Origin: Microvirga roseola
GTDB lineage: Bacteria; Pseudomonadota; Alphaproteobacteria; Rhizobiales; Beijerinckiaceae
Assembly: GCF_020866965.1 (NCBI RefSeq)
Contig: NZ_JAJATX010000022.1
Coordinates: forward strand, 1 to 63,543
Direction: 5' to 3'
DNA length: 63,543 bases
Made by a program: the position numbers and the translations under genes
Notes under the pieces: model-generated
What the model saw: the letters and a program-made list of their open reading frames with translations, nothing else
What the model was told of the DNA's origin: nothing
The model's database searches: none
Shown: positions 17,738 to 25,296 of the stretch, one piece after another
How the letters are laid out: each line of letters opens with the position of its first letter
How positions within the stretch are numbered: position 1 is the first letter of the stretch

Positions 17738-18076
17738 ATGACCGCCTATGCCATCGGCCATCTGCACGACGTCGCCATGGGGCCGGAGATCGTTGAATAC
17801 CTCCGGCGCATCAACGAGACGCTGGAGCCCTTCGGCGGTCGCTTCCTGATCCATGGGGGTCCTGTCGAGGTCCGCGAGGGGACCTGGTCGGGAGACCTGA
17901 TCGTGATCGCATTTCCCGACCGGGAGAGCGCCCGGGCCTGGTACGATTCCCCCGCCTATCGCCGGATCCTGCCCCTGCGCACCGGGAACTCGCGGGGCGA
18001 CGTCATCTTCGCCGACGGCGTCTCGGAGGAGCACAGGGCGACGGATATTCTGGCCGGCACACCAGCAGCCGGCTAG
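17738..18076 (+). CDS. DUF1330 domain protein
   Basis: 112-residue protein of the DUF1330 group, a ferredoxin-like (dimeric alpha/beta barrel) fold of unknown reaction. Typical elements are the early repeated strand-helix unit IVEYLRRINETLEPFGGRFLIHGGPVEVREG and the segment VIAFPDRESARAWYDSPAYRRILPLR. AAGGAG lies seven bases before the ATG. It is a single gene; its stop lies inside the left arm of the repeat at 18074-18113. Confidence 0.85.
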   Translation: MTAYAIGHLHDVAMGPEIVEYLRRINETLEPFGGRFLIHGGPVEVREGTWSGDLIVIAFPDRESARAWYDSPAYRRILPLRTGNSRGDVIFADGVSEEHRATDILAGTPAAG

Positions 18077-18113
18077 AGCGGTTTGCGTTCCGGTGGAATC
18101 GCAACCCGCTCTA
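18074..18113. repeat. Dispersed intergenic inverted repeat (TAGAGCGG type)
   Basis: TAGAGCGGTTTGCG (18074-18087) is nearly the inverse of CGCAACCCGCTCTA (18100-18113), with one mismatch. It separates two convergent genes and probably terminates both. This AGAGCGG...CCGCTCT element is widespread in Hyphomicrobiales genomes. Confidence 0.7.
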
Positions 18114-18122
18114 ATCTAGCCC

Positions 18123-19316
18123 TCAGGCCGGTGCCCGCCGCGCCCGCTCCGTCCCGAGAGACACCGCGAGCGCCAGCACGCCCGTCACGGCAATGGCGGC
18201 GGGCAGCGGCAGGGCGGAGCCGCCGAGATTCCGGCCCAGCACGATGCCCAGGATGGCAGCGAAGGTCATCTGGCAGATCCCCAGGAGCGACGACGCCGCG
18301 CCCGCCCGGTCCGGGAAGGGCATCAGCGCCGAGGCCATGGATTGCGGCATGGTGAGGCCGACTCCGAGCCCGTAGATCGCCATCGGCCCGGAAATGGCGA
18401 GCGAGGACTGCGCTCCGGAGGCCACCAGGACCAGCATCAGGACGCCGCCCGCGGCGAGGCTTGCGACGCCGAAACGGATGGTGTCGTCGAGGTCATAGCG
18501 CCCGACGAGGTGCTGCGCCAGATAGGTGCCGCCGATGAAGCCCACCACCACGAAGCTGAAGGAGAAGGCATAGGCGAGTTCGCTCAGGCCGTAGAGGCCC
18601 TGGAGCACGAAGGACGAGCCGGAGATGAAGGCGAAGAGACCGCCATAGGCAAGCATGGACAGGCTGACATAGGTCCGGTAGCCCGCATGGCCGAGCAGGG
18701 ACCTGAACCCCTTGAGAATCGCCACGAAGGAGATCGGCTCCTTCGATTTTCGGCGGATGCTCTCCGGCAGGCGCAGGAACACGGTGGCGGCCAGCGCCAA
18801 TCCGCACAGGATCATCACCCCGAAGGTCACGCGCCAGCCCGAAACCTGGGCGATCACGCCGCCGAACAGGGGAGCGATGGCGGGAACGACCCCCATGATC
18901 GTTCCCATGCGCGACAATTCCTTGCCTGCCCGCGGCCCCTCATAGAAGTCGCGCACGATGGCGCGTCCGAGCACGATGGGACCGGAGGCCCCGAGGGCCT
19001 GCAGGAAGCGCGCGCCGATCAGCACCTCGATGGAAGGCGCAAGCGCGCAGGCAAGCGTCGCGAGGACATAGAGGCCGAGCCCGAACAGCAGCACGGGCCT
19101 GCGGCCGATCCGGTCCGAAACGGGCCCGTAGAAGAACTGCCCGGCGGCGAAGCCGAGCAGGAAGGCCGAGAGCGTGAGCTGCGCCTGCCCCGTGGTCGCC
19201 CCGAACCCTGCCGCGATGGAGGGAAGCGAGGGCAGGTACATGTCCGTCGACAGGGGACCGAGCGCGGTCAGCAGCGCCAGGACGATCGTGAGGGCCAGCG
19301 TATCGGGCTTGAGCAT
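18123..19316 (-). CDS. Bcr/CflA-type MFS multidrug exporter
   Basis: 397-residue DHA1-type transporter with 12 hydrophobic segments. The N-terminal ALGPLSTDMYLPSLPSIAAGF is the Bcr/CflA signature, and FYGPVSDRIGRRPVLLFGLGLY is the MFS loop motif. Family members export bicyclomycin, chloramphenicol or cysteine-like solutes using the proton gradient. The ATG at 19316 has no good alternative. It is not in an operon; the repeat at 19405-19490 separates it from the next leftward gene. Confidence 0.88.
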   Translation of the reverse strand: MLKPDTLALTIVLALLTALGPLSTDMYLPSLPSIAAGFGATTGQAQLTLSAFLLGFAAGQFFYGPVSDRIGRRPVLLFGLGLYVLATLACALAPSIEVLIGARFLQALGASGPIVLGRAIVRDFYEGPRAGKELSRMGTIMGVVPAIAPLFGGVIAQVSGWRVTFGVMILCGLALAATVFLRLPESIRRKSKEPISFVAILKGFRSLLGHAGYRTYVSLSMLAYGGLFAFISGSSFVLQGLYGLSELAYAFSFSFVVVGFIGGTYLAQHLVGRYDLDDTIRFGVASLAAGGVLMLVLVASGAQSSLAISGPMAIYGLGVGLTMPQSMASALMPFPDRAGAASSLLGICQMTFAAILGIVLGRNLGGSALPLPAAIAVTGVLALAVSLGTERARRAPA

Positions 19317-19404
19317 CTGTTCGCGACGGGCAGGAATGACGGGACAGGCCGGGAGTAGGCCGAAAAGCCGCGCCTGTCACCCTTCTGCGAGCCCCATCGC
19401 TCCC

Positions 19405-19490
19405 TGTCATTCCCGGCCGGAGCGCAGCGGAGGGGAAGGGAATCGATCCGCGGATCCCCTTCCCGGCTCTTCGAGCCGCCGGGGATGACA
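19405..19490. repeat. Intergenic repeat, family A copy 1
   Basis: The element opens TGTCATTCCCGGCCGGAGCG, has an internal GGATCCCCTTCCCGGCT segment and closes with GGGGATGACA, so its ends are inverted (TGTCAT...ATGACA). A very similar copy is at 51831-51927 and a diverged one at 23831-23920. Confidence 0.75.
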
Positions 19491-19504
19491 AGGAAAAGTT
19501 CTTC

Positions 19505-20248
19505 TCACCCGATCCGGTGCAGGGCGCTGCCGTAGGTCTTGAGCCAGGCCTCCGCCTCTTTCGTGCGCGGGCAGAGCTGGTGGGTGAGCTTCCAGAAGCG
19601 GTGGGAATGGTTGAGCTCGCGCAGATGCGCGACCTCGTGGGCGGCGAGGTAATCCAGCACGAAGGGCGGGGCCATGATGAGCCGCCAGGAGAAGTTGAGC
19701 GCCCCGGTGGCCGAACAGGAGCCCCAACGGCTCTTGGTGTCGCGCACGGTGATTCGCTTCGCGGTCACGCCGAGCTGGGCCGTATGGCGCTTCACGGCGG
19801 CAGCGAAGTCGCGCTTTGCTTCCGCCTCCAGGAAATCCTGGACCCGCCGGGCCACATGGGCGGGTTCGCCCGCCACCGCGATGATCGGCTCGCCCGCGCT
19901 GTTGCGGGTGGCCTGGGTCACGCCGCGGATGGAGGACCAATGGACGATCCGGTGGAGCACGCCCCGCAGCGGCACGACGGAGCCGGGCTCGAAGAGCACC
20001 CGTTGGGGCACCTTGGCGATTCGGCTGGCGATCCACTGGCTGTGGCTGTCGGCGAATTTCTGGGCGAGGCCCACATCCGTCCGCTCGGGGATGGTGAGAA
20101 CGACTTCGCCGGTCGCGTTCGAGACGCGCAGCGTGATCCGCTTCGCCGTGGGACGACGCTTCAGGGCCACCTTGAAGGCATGGCCCTGGTGGAAAACCTT
20201 GAGATGGGGAGGATCCGCGGGAACGCGGCGGAACAGAGCGGATTTCAT
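19505..20248 (-). CDS. YgjP-like (DUF45/M48-type) zinc metallopeptidase
   Basis: 247-residue protein of the YgjP/DUF45 metal-dependent hydrolase group. The zinc motif is HEVAHLRELNHSHRFW near residues 203-218, and KRITVRDTKSRWGSCSATGALNFSWRLIMAPPFVLDYLAAHE is the conserved run before it (two segments SRWGSCS and NFSWRL are the hallmark). RRPTAKRITLRVSNATGEVVLTIP opens the fold. The ATG at 20248 was chosen because it begins the family region. An exact SOS-box sequence lies 58-72 bases upstream at 20306-20320. The cellular substrate is unknown; SprT-type relatives act in DNA-protein crosslink repair. Confidence 0.82.
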   Translation of the reverse strand: MKSALFRRVPADPPHLKVFHQGHAFKVALKRRPTAKRITLRVSNATGEVVLTIPERTDVGLAQKFADSHSQWIASRIAKVPQRVLFEPGSVVPLRGVLHRIVHWSSIRGVTQATRNSAGEPIIAVAGEPAHVARRVQDFLEAEAKRDFAAAVKRHTAQLGVTAKRITVRDTKSRWGSCSATGALNFSWRLIMAPPFVLDYLAAHEVAHLRELNHSHRFWKLTHQLCPRTKEAEAWLKTYGSALHRIG

Positions 20249-20305
20249 GTCCGCAATCTGCCCCGCCGGACGAATTTTGTCAGCGCAGCCGTTTGCCGCT
20301 GGCGA

Positions 20306-20320
20306 GAACCTATCAGGAAC
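20306..20320 (-). promoter_or_regulatory. Possible LexA box upstream of the YgjP-like gene
   Basis: GAACCTATCAGGAAC (GTTC-N7-GTTC on the minus strand) is an exact match to the half-site rule. It lies 58-72 bases before the ATG at 20248 and overlaps the last codons of phaZ (20313 onward). The spacer is less AT-rich than in the best sites, so confidence is moderate. Confidence 0.45.
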
Positions 20321-21587
20321 GAAGTTCGGCTCTTGACGGCTTCTTCCGGGTTGGTTCTCGCTCGTAATTCTCAATGAATTCAACGATTCGAGGAGCGATT
20401 TCAGCCCTGAAACGAGAGCCGTTGAAGACGCCATAGTGACCGACCCCAGGCTGCAGGTGGTAGAGCTTCTTGGTCGAGGGCAGATTGGGGGTCAAGTCCA
20501 GGGCGGCCTTGGTCTGGCCCACGCCCGAGATGTCGTCCCGTTCGCCTTCGATGGCCATGATGGCGCAGCGCCGGATCGCAGCAAGGTCCACCGGCTCGTT
20601 CCGGTGCATCATCTCGCCCTTCGGCAGTTCGTGCTTCACGAAGACCGTGTCGACCGTCTGGAGGTAATATTCCGCGGTCAGGTCCATGACGGCCAGATAC
20701 TCGTCGTAGAAATCCCGGTGCTTCTCGGCCGAATCGCCGTCCCCTTCCACGAGATGGTTGAACATCTCCCAATGGGCGTTCATGTGGCGGTCGAGATTCA
20801 TGGCCATGAAGCCGGAGAGCTGCAGGAAGCCAGGGTAAACGTCGCGCCAGAAGCCGGGATTGCCCGGGGGGACCTTGGCGATGCAGTGCTGCCGGAACCA
20901 CTCGATGCCGCGCTTTTCAGCCAGCTCGTTGACGGCGGTGGGCGAACGGCGCGTGTCGATGGGGCCGCCCATGAGGATCATGGAGCGGGGCGTGGCCGGG
21001 TCGTTCTCAGCCTCCATCCGGGCGACGGCGGCGATGACCGGGACCGCCGGCTGGCACACGGCCATCACATGCAGGTCCGGCCCGAAGGCCCGGAACATGT
21101 CCCTCAGGTAGTCGATATAGTCGTCCAGGTCGAAGCGGCCCTCGGCGAGGGGCACCAGCCGGGCATCCACCCAGTCGGTGATCATGACCTGGTGGGTGGG
21201 CAGGAAGGTCTCGACCGTGCCGCGCAGCAGCGTGGCGTAATGGCCGGACATGGGCGCCACAATGAGGAGCTTCGGCTGGGCCTCGGCGCGGGGATGGTCC
21301 CTGTCGAAGGCGATCACGTCGCAGAACGACCGCGACCAGACGATCCGTTCGGTGACCGCCACCTCCTCCGCGCCGATCACGGTGGTGCCGAGACCGAAAA
21401 CGGGTTTGCCGTAGCGGCGGGTGGTGCGCTCGAAAAGCTCGCAGGCCGCCGTGACCGTCCTGCCATAGGCGGTATCGGTGAGAGGATTGCCAGGATCTTC
21501 AAAGAAGAGCTTTGTAATATCGGAGGCCGCGCGAGCGGGGCTCAACAGCCAATGCGCGGTCTCATACCAGTAATAAGAAAGGTTCAT
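20313..21587 (-). CDS. phaZ: Intracellular polyhydroxyalkanoate depolymerase
   Basis: 424-residue intracellular PHB depolymerase that mobilises polyhydroxybutyrate granules to 3-hydroxybutyrate units. The nucleophile is the Cys of VCQPAVP at residue 178, the Cys-type lipase box of PhaZ1 enzymes. GERDDISG and GVGHYGVFNG near the end supply the Asp and His of the triad. NLSYYWYETAHWLLSPARA is the usual N-terminus and supports the ATG at 21587. The gene is divergent from regB across 238 bases. It implies that the organism stores PHB. Confidence 0.92.
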   Translation of the reverse strand: MNLSYYWYETAHWLLSPARAASDITKLFFEDPGNPLTDTAYGRTVTAACELFERTTRRYGKPVFGLGTTVIGAEEVAVTERIVWSRSFCDVIAFDRDHPRAEAQPKLLIVAPMSGHYATLLRGTVETFLPTHQVMITDWVDARLVPLAEGRFDLDDYIDYLRDMFRAFGPDLHVMAVCQPAVPVIAAVARMEAENDPATPRSMILMGGPIDTRRSPTAVNELAEKRGIEWFRQHCIAKVPPGNPGFWRDVYPGFLQLSGFMAMNLDRHMNAHWEMFNHLVEGDGDSAEKHRDFYDEYLAVMDLTAEYYLQTVDTVFVKHELPKGEMMHRNEPVDLAAIRRCAIMAIEGERDDISGVGQTKAALDLTPNLPSTKKLYHLQPGVGHYGVFNGSRFRAEIAPRIVEFIENYEREPTRKKPSRAELRS

Positions 21588-21796
21588 TCGAATCCCCAAG
21601 AGGCCGGGTGCCTGGTTTCTCGCACGATGCGGTAGGCTTATCCTCAACCGTAATTTTAAGATTAAAGTTCCTGCTGCTGAAAGCAATGCCCCCAGCACTT
21701 AAGTCTGACATTCGGGCGCCGTAATCCCCTCTTTCGCGCCTTTGAACCCCGGAATGGGAATTTCGACTTACACCGGGCTGTATCCCGTTGCTTGGC

Positions 21797-21811
21797 GAAC
21801 GGGGGGAGAAC
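21797..21811 (+). promoter_or_regulatory. Weak LexA-like sequence overlapping the regB ribosome site
   Basis: GAACGGGGGGAGAAC matches GAAC-N7-GAAC exactly but has an all-purine, G-rich spacer that is better explained as the Shine-Dalgarno sequence (GGGGGGAG, 15-20 bases before the ATG at 21826). It is recorded because the match is exact; real operators usually have AT-rich spacers. Confidence 0.2.
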
Positions 21812-21825
21812 CCTATTCTGTTCCC

Positions 21826-23229
21826 ATGGCAGAGATCGAACCGAAGCGCCTGACCCACAATGCCCGGCAACTGCGCCTCGACACCCTGGTCCGGCTGCGC
21901 TGGCTGGCCATCTCCGGGCAGGCAGCGGCCGTCACGGGCGTCCGATTCGGCCTCGGCTTCGAATTGCCCTTCGCCCTGTGCTTCCTAGTGATCGCGGCCT
22001 CCGCCTGGGTCAATCTGGTCCTGCGCGTCCAGTATCCCGCAAGCCACCGGCTCAGCGACAACGCCGCCACCGCTCTGCTCGCCTTCGACATCCTTCAGCT
22101 GGCGGCGCTCCTCTACCTCACGGGCGGGCTCGAGAACCCCTTCTCCATGCTCTTCCTTGCCCCCGTCCTGATCTCGGCGACGGCGCTGACGCCGGAGCGG
22201 ACCCTGGGGCTCGGCCTTCTTGCCGTCGGGTCCGCCACCATGCTGGTCCTGGCGCACCGCCCCCTGCCGTGGTTTCCCGGCCAGACCTTCAGCCTGCCCT
22301 TCCTCTACGTGTCGGGCATCTGGACGGCGATCCTGCTGGGGACGACCTTCACCGGCATCTATGCCTGGCGCGTGGCGGAGGAGGCGCGCCAGCTCGCCCA
22401 GGCGCTTGCGGCCACCGAGCTGGTGCTCGCCCGCGAACAGCACCTGACCCAGCTCGACGGACTTGCCGCAGCCGCCGCCCACGAGCTGGGAACTCCGCTC
22501 GCCACCATCGCCCTCGTGACCAAGGAGCTGGGCCATTCCATGCCCAAGGACGGCCCCGTGGCGGAGGATATCCGGCTCCTGCAGGAGCAGGTGGAGCGCT
22601 GCCGGACGATCCTGACCAAGCTCACATCCATGGGCGAGGAGGACGAGGCGGCCTTCCTCGAGACGATTTCCTTAAGCCATCTGGTGGAGGAGATCGTCGA
22701 GCCGCAGAGGGCGGTCGGCTTCGACATCCGCGTCCTCGCCTCCGGCGAGGGCCCGGAGCCGATGGGACGGCGCAATCCGGGCGTGGTCTACGGGCTCTCC
22801 AACATTCTCGACAACGCGACGGACTTCGCCGAGAGCCAAGTCACCATCGAGGCCTGCTGGTCTCCTCACGAGGTTTTCATCGAGATCCGCGATGACGGTC
22901 CGGGCTACGCGCCCGATATCCTGCTCAGGGTCGGGGAGCCCTACGTGACGACGCGCAGCGCCGCCGAGCGGACGGAGGACAGCGAGGAAGGCGGAGGATT
23001 GGGCCTGGGCCTGTTCATCGCCAAGACCCTGATCGAAAGATCGGGGGCTCATCTCACCCTCACCAACGCCGCTCCGCCCGCGACGGGCGCCGTCGCACGG
23101 ATCGTTTGGGCGCGTCATGCGTTTGAACGGGGTGCGGCAATTTCGCCGCAGGGAGGCTCGCCCAGGCCTCTCAAAGAACATAGCAAGAATTCCCATATGA
23201 AGAATGGGCCGATGGGGCCCGCTTCATAA
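21826..23229 (+). CDS. regB: RegB/PrrB/ActS redox-sensing histidine kinase
   Basis: 467-residue membrane sensor kinase of the RegB/ActS family, controlling energy and redox genes. Six hydrophobic segments occupy residues 25-185. GGLENPF at 100-106 is the ubiquinone-binding redox box. The H-box AAAAHELGTPLATI has its phosphorylated His at residue 219, and the conserved redox Cys is at 259 in QVERCRTIL. The ATPase domain shows NILDNATDF (N box), DDGPGY and GGGLGLGLFIAKTL. The response regulator follows after 33 bases, so the two form an operon. Confidence 0.92.
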   Translation: MAEIEPKRLTHNARQLRLDTLVRLRWLAISGQAAAVTGVRFGLGFELPFALCFLVIAASAWVNLVLRVQYPASHRLSDNAATALLAFDILQLAALLYLTGGLENPFSMLFLAPVLISATALTPERTLGLGLLAVGSATMLVLAHRPLPWFPGQTFSLPFLYVSGIWTAILLGTTFTGIYAWRVAEEARQLAQALAATELVLAREQHLTQLDGLAAAAAHELGTPLATIALVTKELGHSMPKDGPVAEDIRLLQEQVERCRTILTKLTSMGEEDEAAFLETISLSHLVEEIVEPQRAVGFDIRVLASGEGPEPMGRRNPGVVYGLSNILDNATDFAESQVTIEACWSPHEVFIEIRDDGPGYAPDILLRVGEPYVTTRSAAERTEDSEEGGGLGLGLFIAKTLIERSGAHLTLTNAAPPATGAVARIVWARHAFERGAAISPQGGSPRPLKEHSKNSHMKNGPMGPAS

Positions 23230-23262
23230 GGAGTCTTCTCGCCAATGGAGGGAGATGTTCTG

Positions 23263-23820
23263 ATGGCCGATGCGCCTGTGGCGTTCGAAGATCGGGCCGA
23301 CAAGAGCCTCTTGATCGTGGACGACGACCGACCTTTTTCGACCCGTCTCGCGCGCGCCATGGAATCGCGTGGCTATCAGGTTCGTGTGGCTGAAAGCGTA
23401 GCCGATGGCATCGCCGCCATCGAAAGCGAGCCGCCGGCTTTCGCGGTGATCGACATGCGCCTCGGCGACGGCAACGGGCTCGATGTGATCGAGCGCCTGA
23501 AGAATCGCCGTCCGGAAGCCCGCGGCGTCATTCTCACCGGCTACGGCAACATCGCCACCGCCGTCACCGCGGTGAAGATGGGCGCGTTCGACTATCTCGC
23601 GAAACCCGCGGATGCGGACGAGATCCACGCCGCGCTCATGGCGCAGCCCGGCGAGCGCGCCCTGCCGCCGGAAAACCCCATGTCGGCGGACCGCGTGCGC
23701 TGGGAGCATATCCAGCGGGTCTATGAACTGTGCGGCCGCAACGTCTCCGAGACCGCACGCCGCCTCAACATGCACCGCCGCACCTTGCAGCGGATCCTGG
23801 CCAAGCGCGCCCCGCGCTGA
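23263..23820 (+). CDS. regA: RegA/PrrA/ActR redox response regulator
   Basis: 185-residue response regulator. The receiver domain has the acidic pocket VDDD at about residues 19-22, phospho-acceptor Asp64 in VIDMRLGDGNG, Thr in LTGYG and Lys in YLAKPA. The C-terminal Fis-type helix-turn-helix (about 148-182) reads GRNVSETARRLNMHRRTLQRIL, the strongly conserved RegA DNA-binding helix. The ATG at 23263 has GGAGGGAGA seven bases upstream, better than the ATG at 23245. It is the partner of the preceding kinase. Confidence 0.93.
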   Translation: MADAPVAFEDRADKSLLIVDDDRPFSTRLARAMESRGYQVRVAESVADGIAAIESEPPAFAVIDMRLGDGNGLDVIERLKNRRPEARGVILTGYGNIATAVTAVKMGAFDYLAKPADADEIHAALMAQPGERALPPENPMSADRVRWEHIQRVYELCGRNVSETARRLNMHRRTLQRILAKRAPR

Positions 23821-23830
23821 TTCTCGCCAC

Positions 23831-23920
23831 TCGTTATTCCCGGCCGGAGCGGAGGGGGAATCCAGTCTGACGCGCTGCGTCACGGGTTCAACCGTTCTGC
23901 GTCTCGCGCCGGGGATGATG
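23831..23920. repeat. Intergenic repeat, family A diverged copy
   Basis: It starts TTATTCCCGGCCGGAGCG and ends GCGCCGGGGATGATG, sharing both ends with the copies at 19.4 and 51.8 kb but differing in the middle (an internal GACGCGCTGCGTC palindrome). It lies between convergent regA and mmcB. Confidence 0.6.
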
Positions 23921-23942
23921 CCGTCCGCTTTTTCCCGAAGAA

Positions 23943-24440
23943 CTACAGTCGCCCGTCCGGAACGCCGTCGGGGTCGCTGAGCGCGTGAAGCGCCGAGGCT
24001 GCGGCCTGGGCGAAGCGCAGGGTCACGGCCTTTCGGCGCGCGCCTGCGAGCGGATGGCGCAGGGATTCGCGCATGATCGCCGCGCCGAACGAATCCGCGA
24101 CGATGAGGCCACGATCCTCGGGGAGGATGTCGAAAGGCACCGTCTCCGGCACGGCGAAATAGAACCGGTCGCAGAAATCCTCGTAATCGGGCCATTTCCG
24201 GTCGGCCCGGAAATCCGCCACGCTCGACTTGATCTCGATGATCGTGAGCACGCCGTCCGGCGCGAGCGCGATGATGTCGGCGCGCCGCCCGTTGGCGAGG
24301 GTGAATTCCGGCAGCGTCGCGTGGCCGAGCTGCGCGAAGAGGCGGCGAACGCCGCGCTGGATTCCGGCGGCGACCGGCGACTGGCGCCCGTCGGGCGGCA
24401 GGATCGAAGGGGAGCGGCGAAGGGCAGGCGAATCGGACAT
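23943..24440 (-). CDS. mmcB: MmcB-family DNA repair protein
   Basis: 165-residue protein of the MmcB family, named for mitomycin C sensitivity of the mutant in Caulobacter and thought to be a restriction-endonuclease-fold nuclease. The nuclease-like core is visible: GRRADIIALAPDGVLTIIEIKSS carries the D...ExK pattern at about residues 54-76, followed by DFRADRKWPDY and CDRFYFAVP. The ATG at 24440 was chosen. Family genes are often SOS-controlled, but here only one half site is seen (24441-24444), so damage control is not shown. Confidence 0.85.
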   Translation of the reverse strand: MSDSPALRRSPSILPPDGRQSPVAAGIQRGVRRLFAQLGHATLPEFTLANGRRADIIALAPDGVLTIIEIKSSVADFRADRKWPDYEDFCDRFYFAVPETVPFDILPEDRGLIVADSFGAAIMRESLRHPLAGARRKAVTLRFAQAAASALHALSDPDGVPDGRL

Positions 24441-24509
24441 GAACCCCAGACTAGCCGCCACGGCTGCGCCCGCAACGGCGGCGTTGTCGCGCGCGGGCGC
24501 GGTTCGGCC

Positions 24510-25064
24510 TTAATGCAGCATCAGGTTGCGCGGCGAGAGGTTTCGCAGCATCTCGCGCAGCTCGTCCATGTGCGGATTGATCGACAGGGCGATCTGGAAC
24601 GCAGCCCTCGCCTCGTTCAGGTGACCATGACGCAGGCAGATGTCCCCGAAGCCTGAGATGGCGCCGAAATGGCGCGGCTCCAGCCGCAGGGTCTCGGCGA
24701 TGTCGTTGAGGCTCTCCACATCGCGTTGCTCGATGAAGGCGAGCGTGGCGCGCTTGTTCCAGGCCTCCGCCCAATCCGCATGGGCCCCGACGAGGTGGTC
24801 GAGCAGGGGCTTCGCCTTCGCGAGTTCGCCCGCCGCCATGGCGTCCACGGCCGCGGCCAGGGTCTCCTCCGCCACCCGGTCCTCGTGCGAGGCCCAGAGC
24901 GCCCAGATCAGGTCCTCGATCTCCTCCGCCGGGCGGCCGGGATCGGGCGAAGCCAGTTCGCGGAAGAGATGGGTCAGGCGAGTCGGCAGGCTGGCGCTCG
25001 GACGGGCCCGCGGCGCGTCGAGGACGAGCTGGAAGACCGGATCGACGGGCAGGGCTGATGTCAT
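24510..25064 (-). CDS. Tetratricopeptide repeat protein
   Basis: 184-residue soluble protein with two or three TPR units in its C-terminal half, for example WAEAWNKRATLAFIEQRDVESLNDIAETLRLEPRHFGAISGFGDICLRHGHLNEARAAFQIALSINPHM (key residues W, A, F, P at TPR positions). The N-terminus carries DPVFQLVLDAPRARPSASLPTRLTHLFRELASPDPGRPAEEIEDLIWALWASHEDR, typical of an alphaproteobacterial group of unknown role. The ATG at 25064 is used. It lies about 230 bases from the start of the divergent ABC-like gene. Confidence 0.75.
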   Translation of the reverse strand: MTSALPVDPVFQLVLDAPRARPSASLPTRLTHLFRELASPDPGRPAEEIEDLIWALWASHEDRVAEETLAAAVDAMAAGELAKAKPLLDHLVGAHADWAEAWNKRATLAFIEQRDVESLNDIAETLRLEPRHFGAISGFGDICLRHGHLNEARAAFQIALSINPHMDELREMLRNLSPRNLMLH

Positions 25065-25296
25065 GATGGGCTCATCATCCTCCGCAAGATGCCCCGATGA
25101 GCGGTGACATAGTGTTGTCATGCGCGGCGGCGAGAGGAGAGGCCGAAGAGCGCCTCTCCTTGTCCCGGCGCGACGCCGCCCTCACGAGGGAGGTGACCTG
25201 CCGCACGGACCGGCTCCCCCTTTCGCAGGAAAAGACTCTGGCCGTTGCGGCAAGGCTTGGGTAACGTCACGCAACGACAACGACCTGGGAGCTGAC

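Noticed and set aside
23176..23190. SOS-box near match GAACATAGCAAGAAT
   Set aside because: One base off in the second half site, and it lies inside the end of regB.
24441..24455. Half SOS site next to the mmcB start (GAACCCCAGACTAGC)
   Set aside because: Only one half site is right. MmcB is often SOS-controlled in relatives, but this sequence does not show it.
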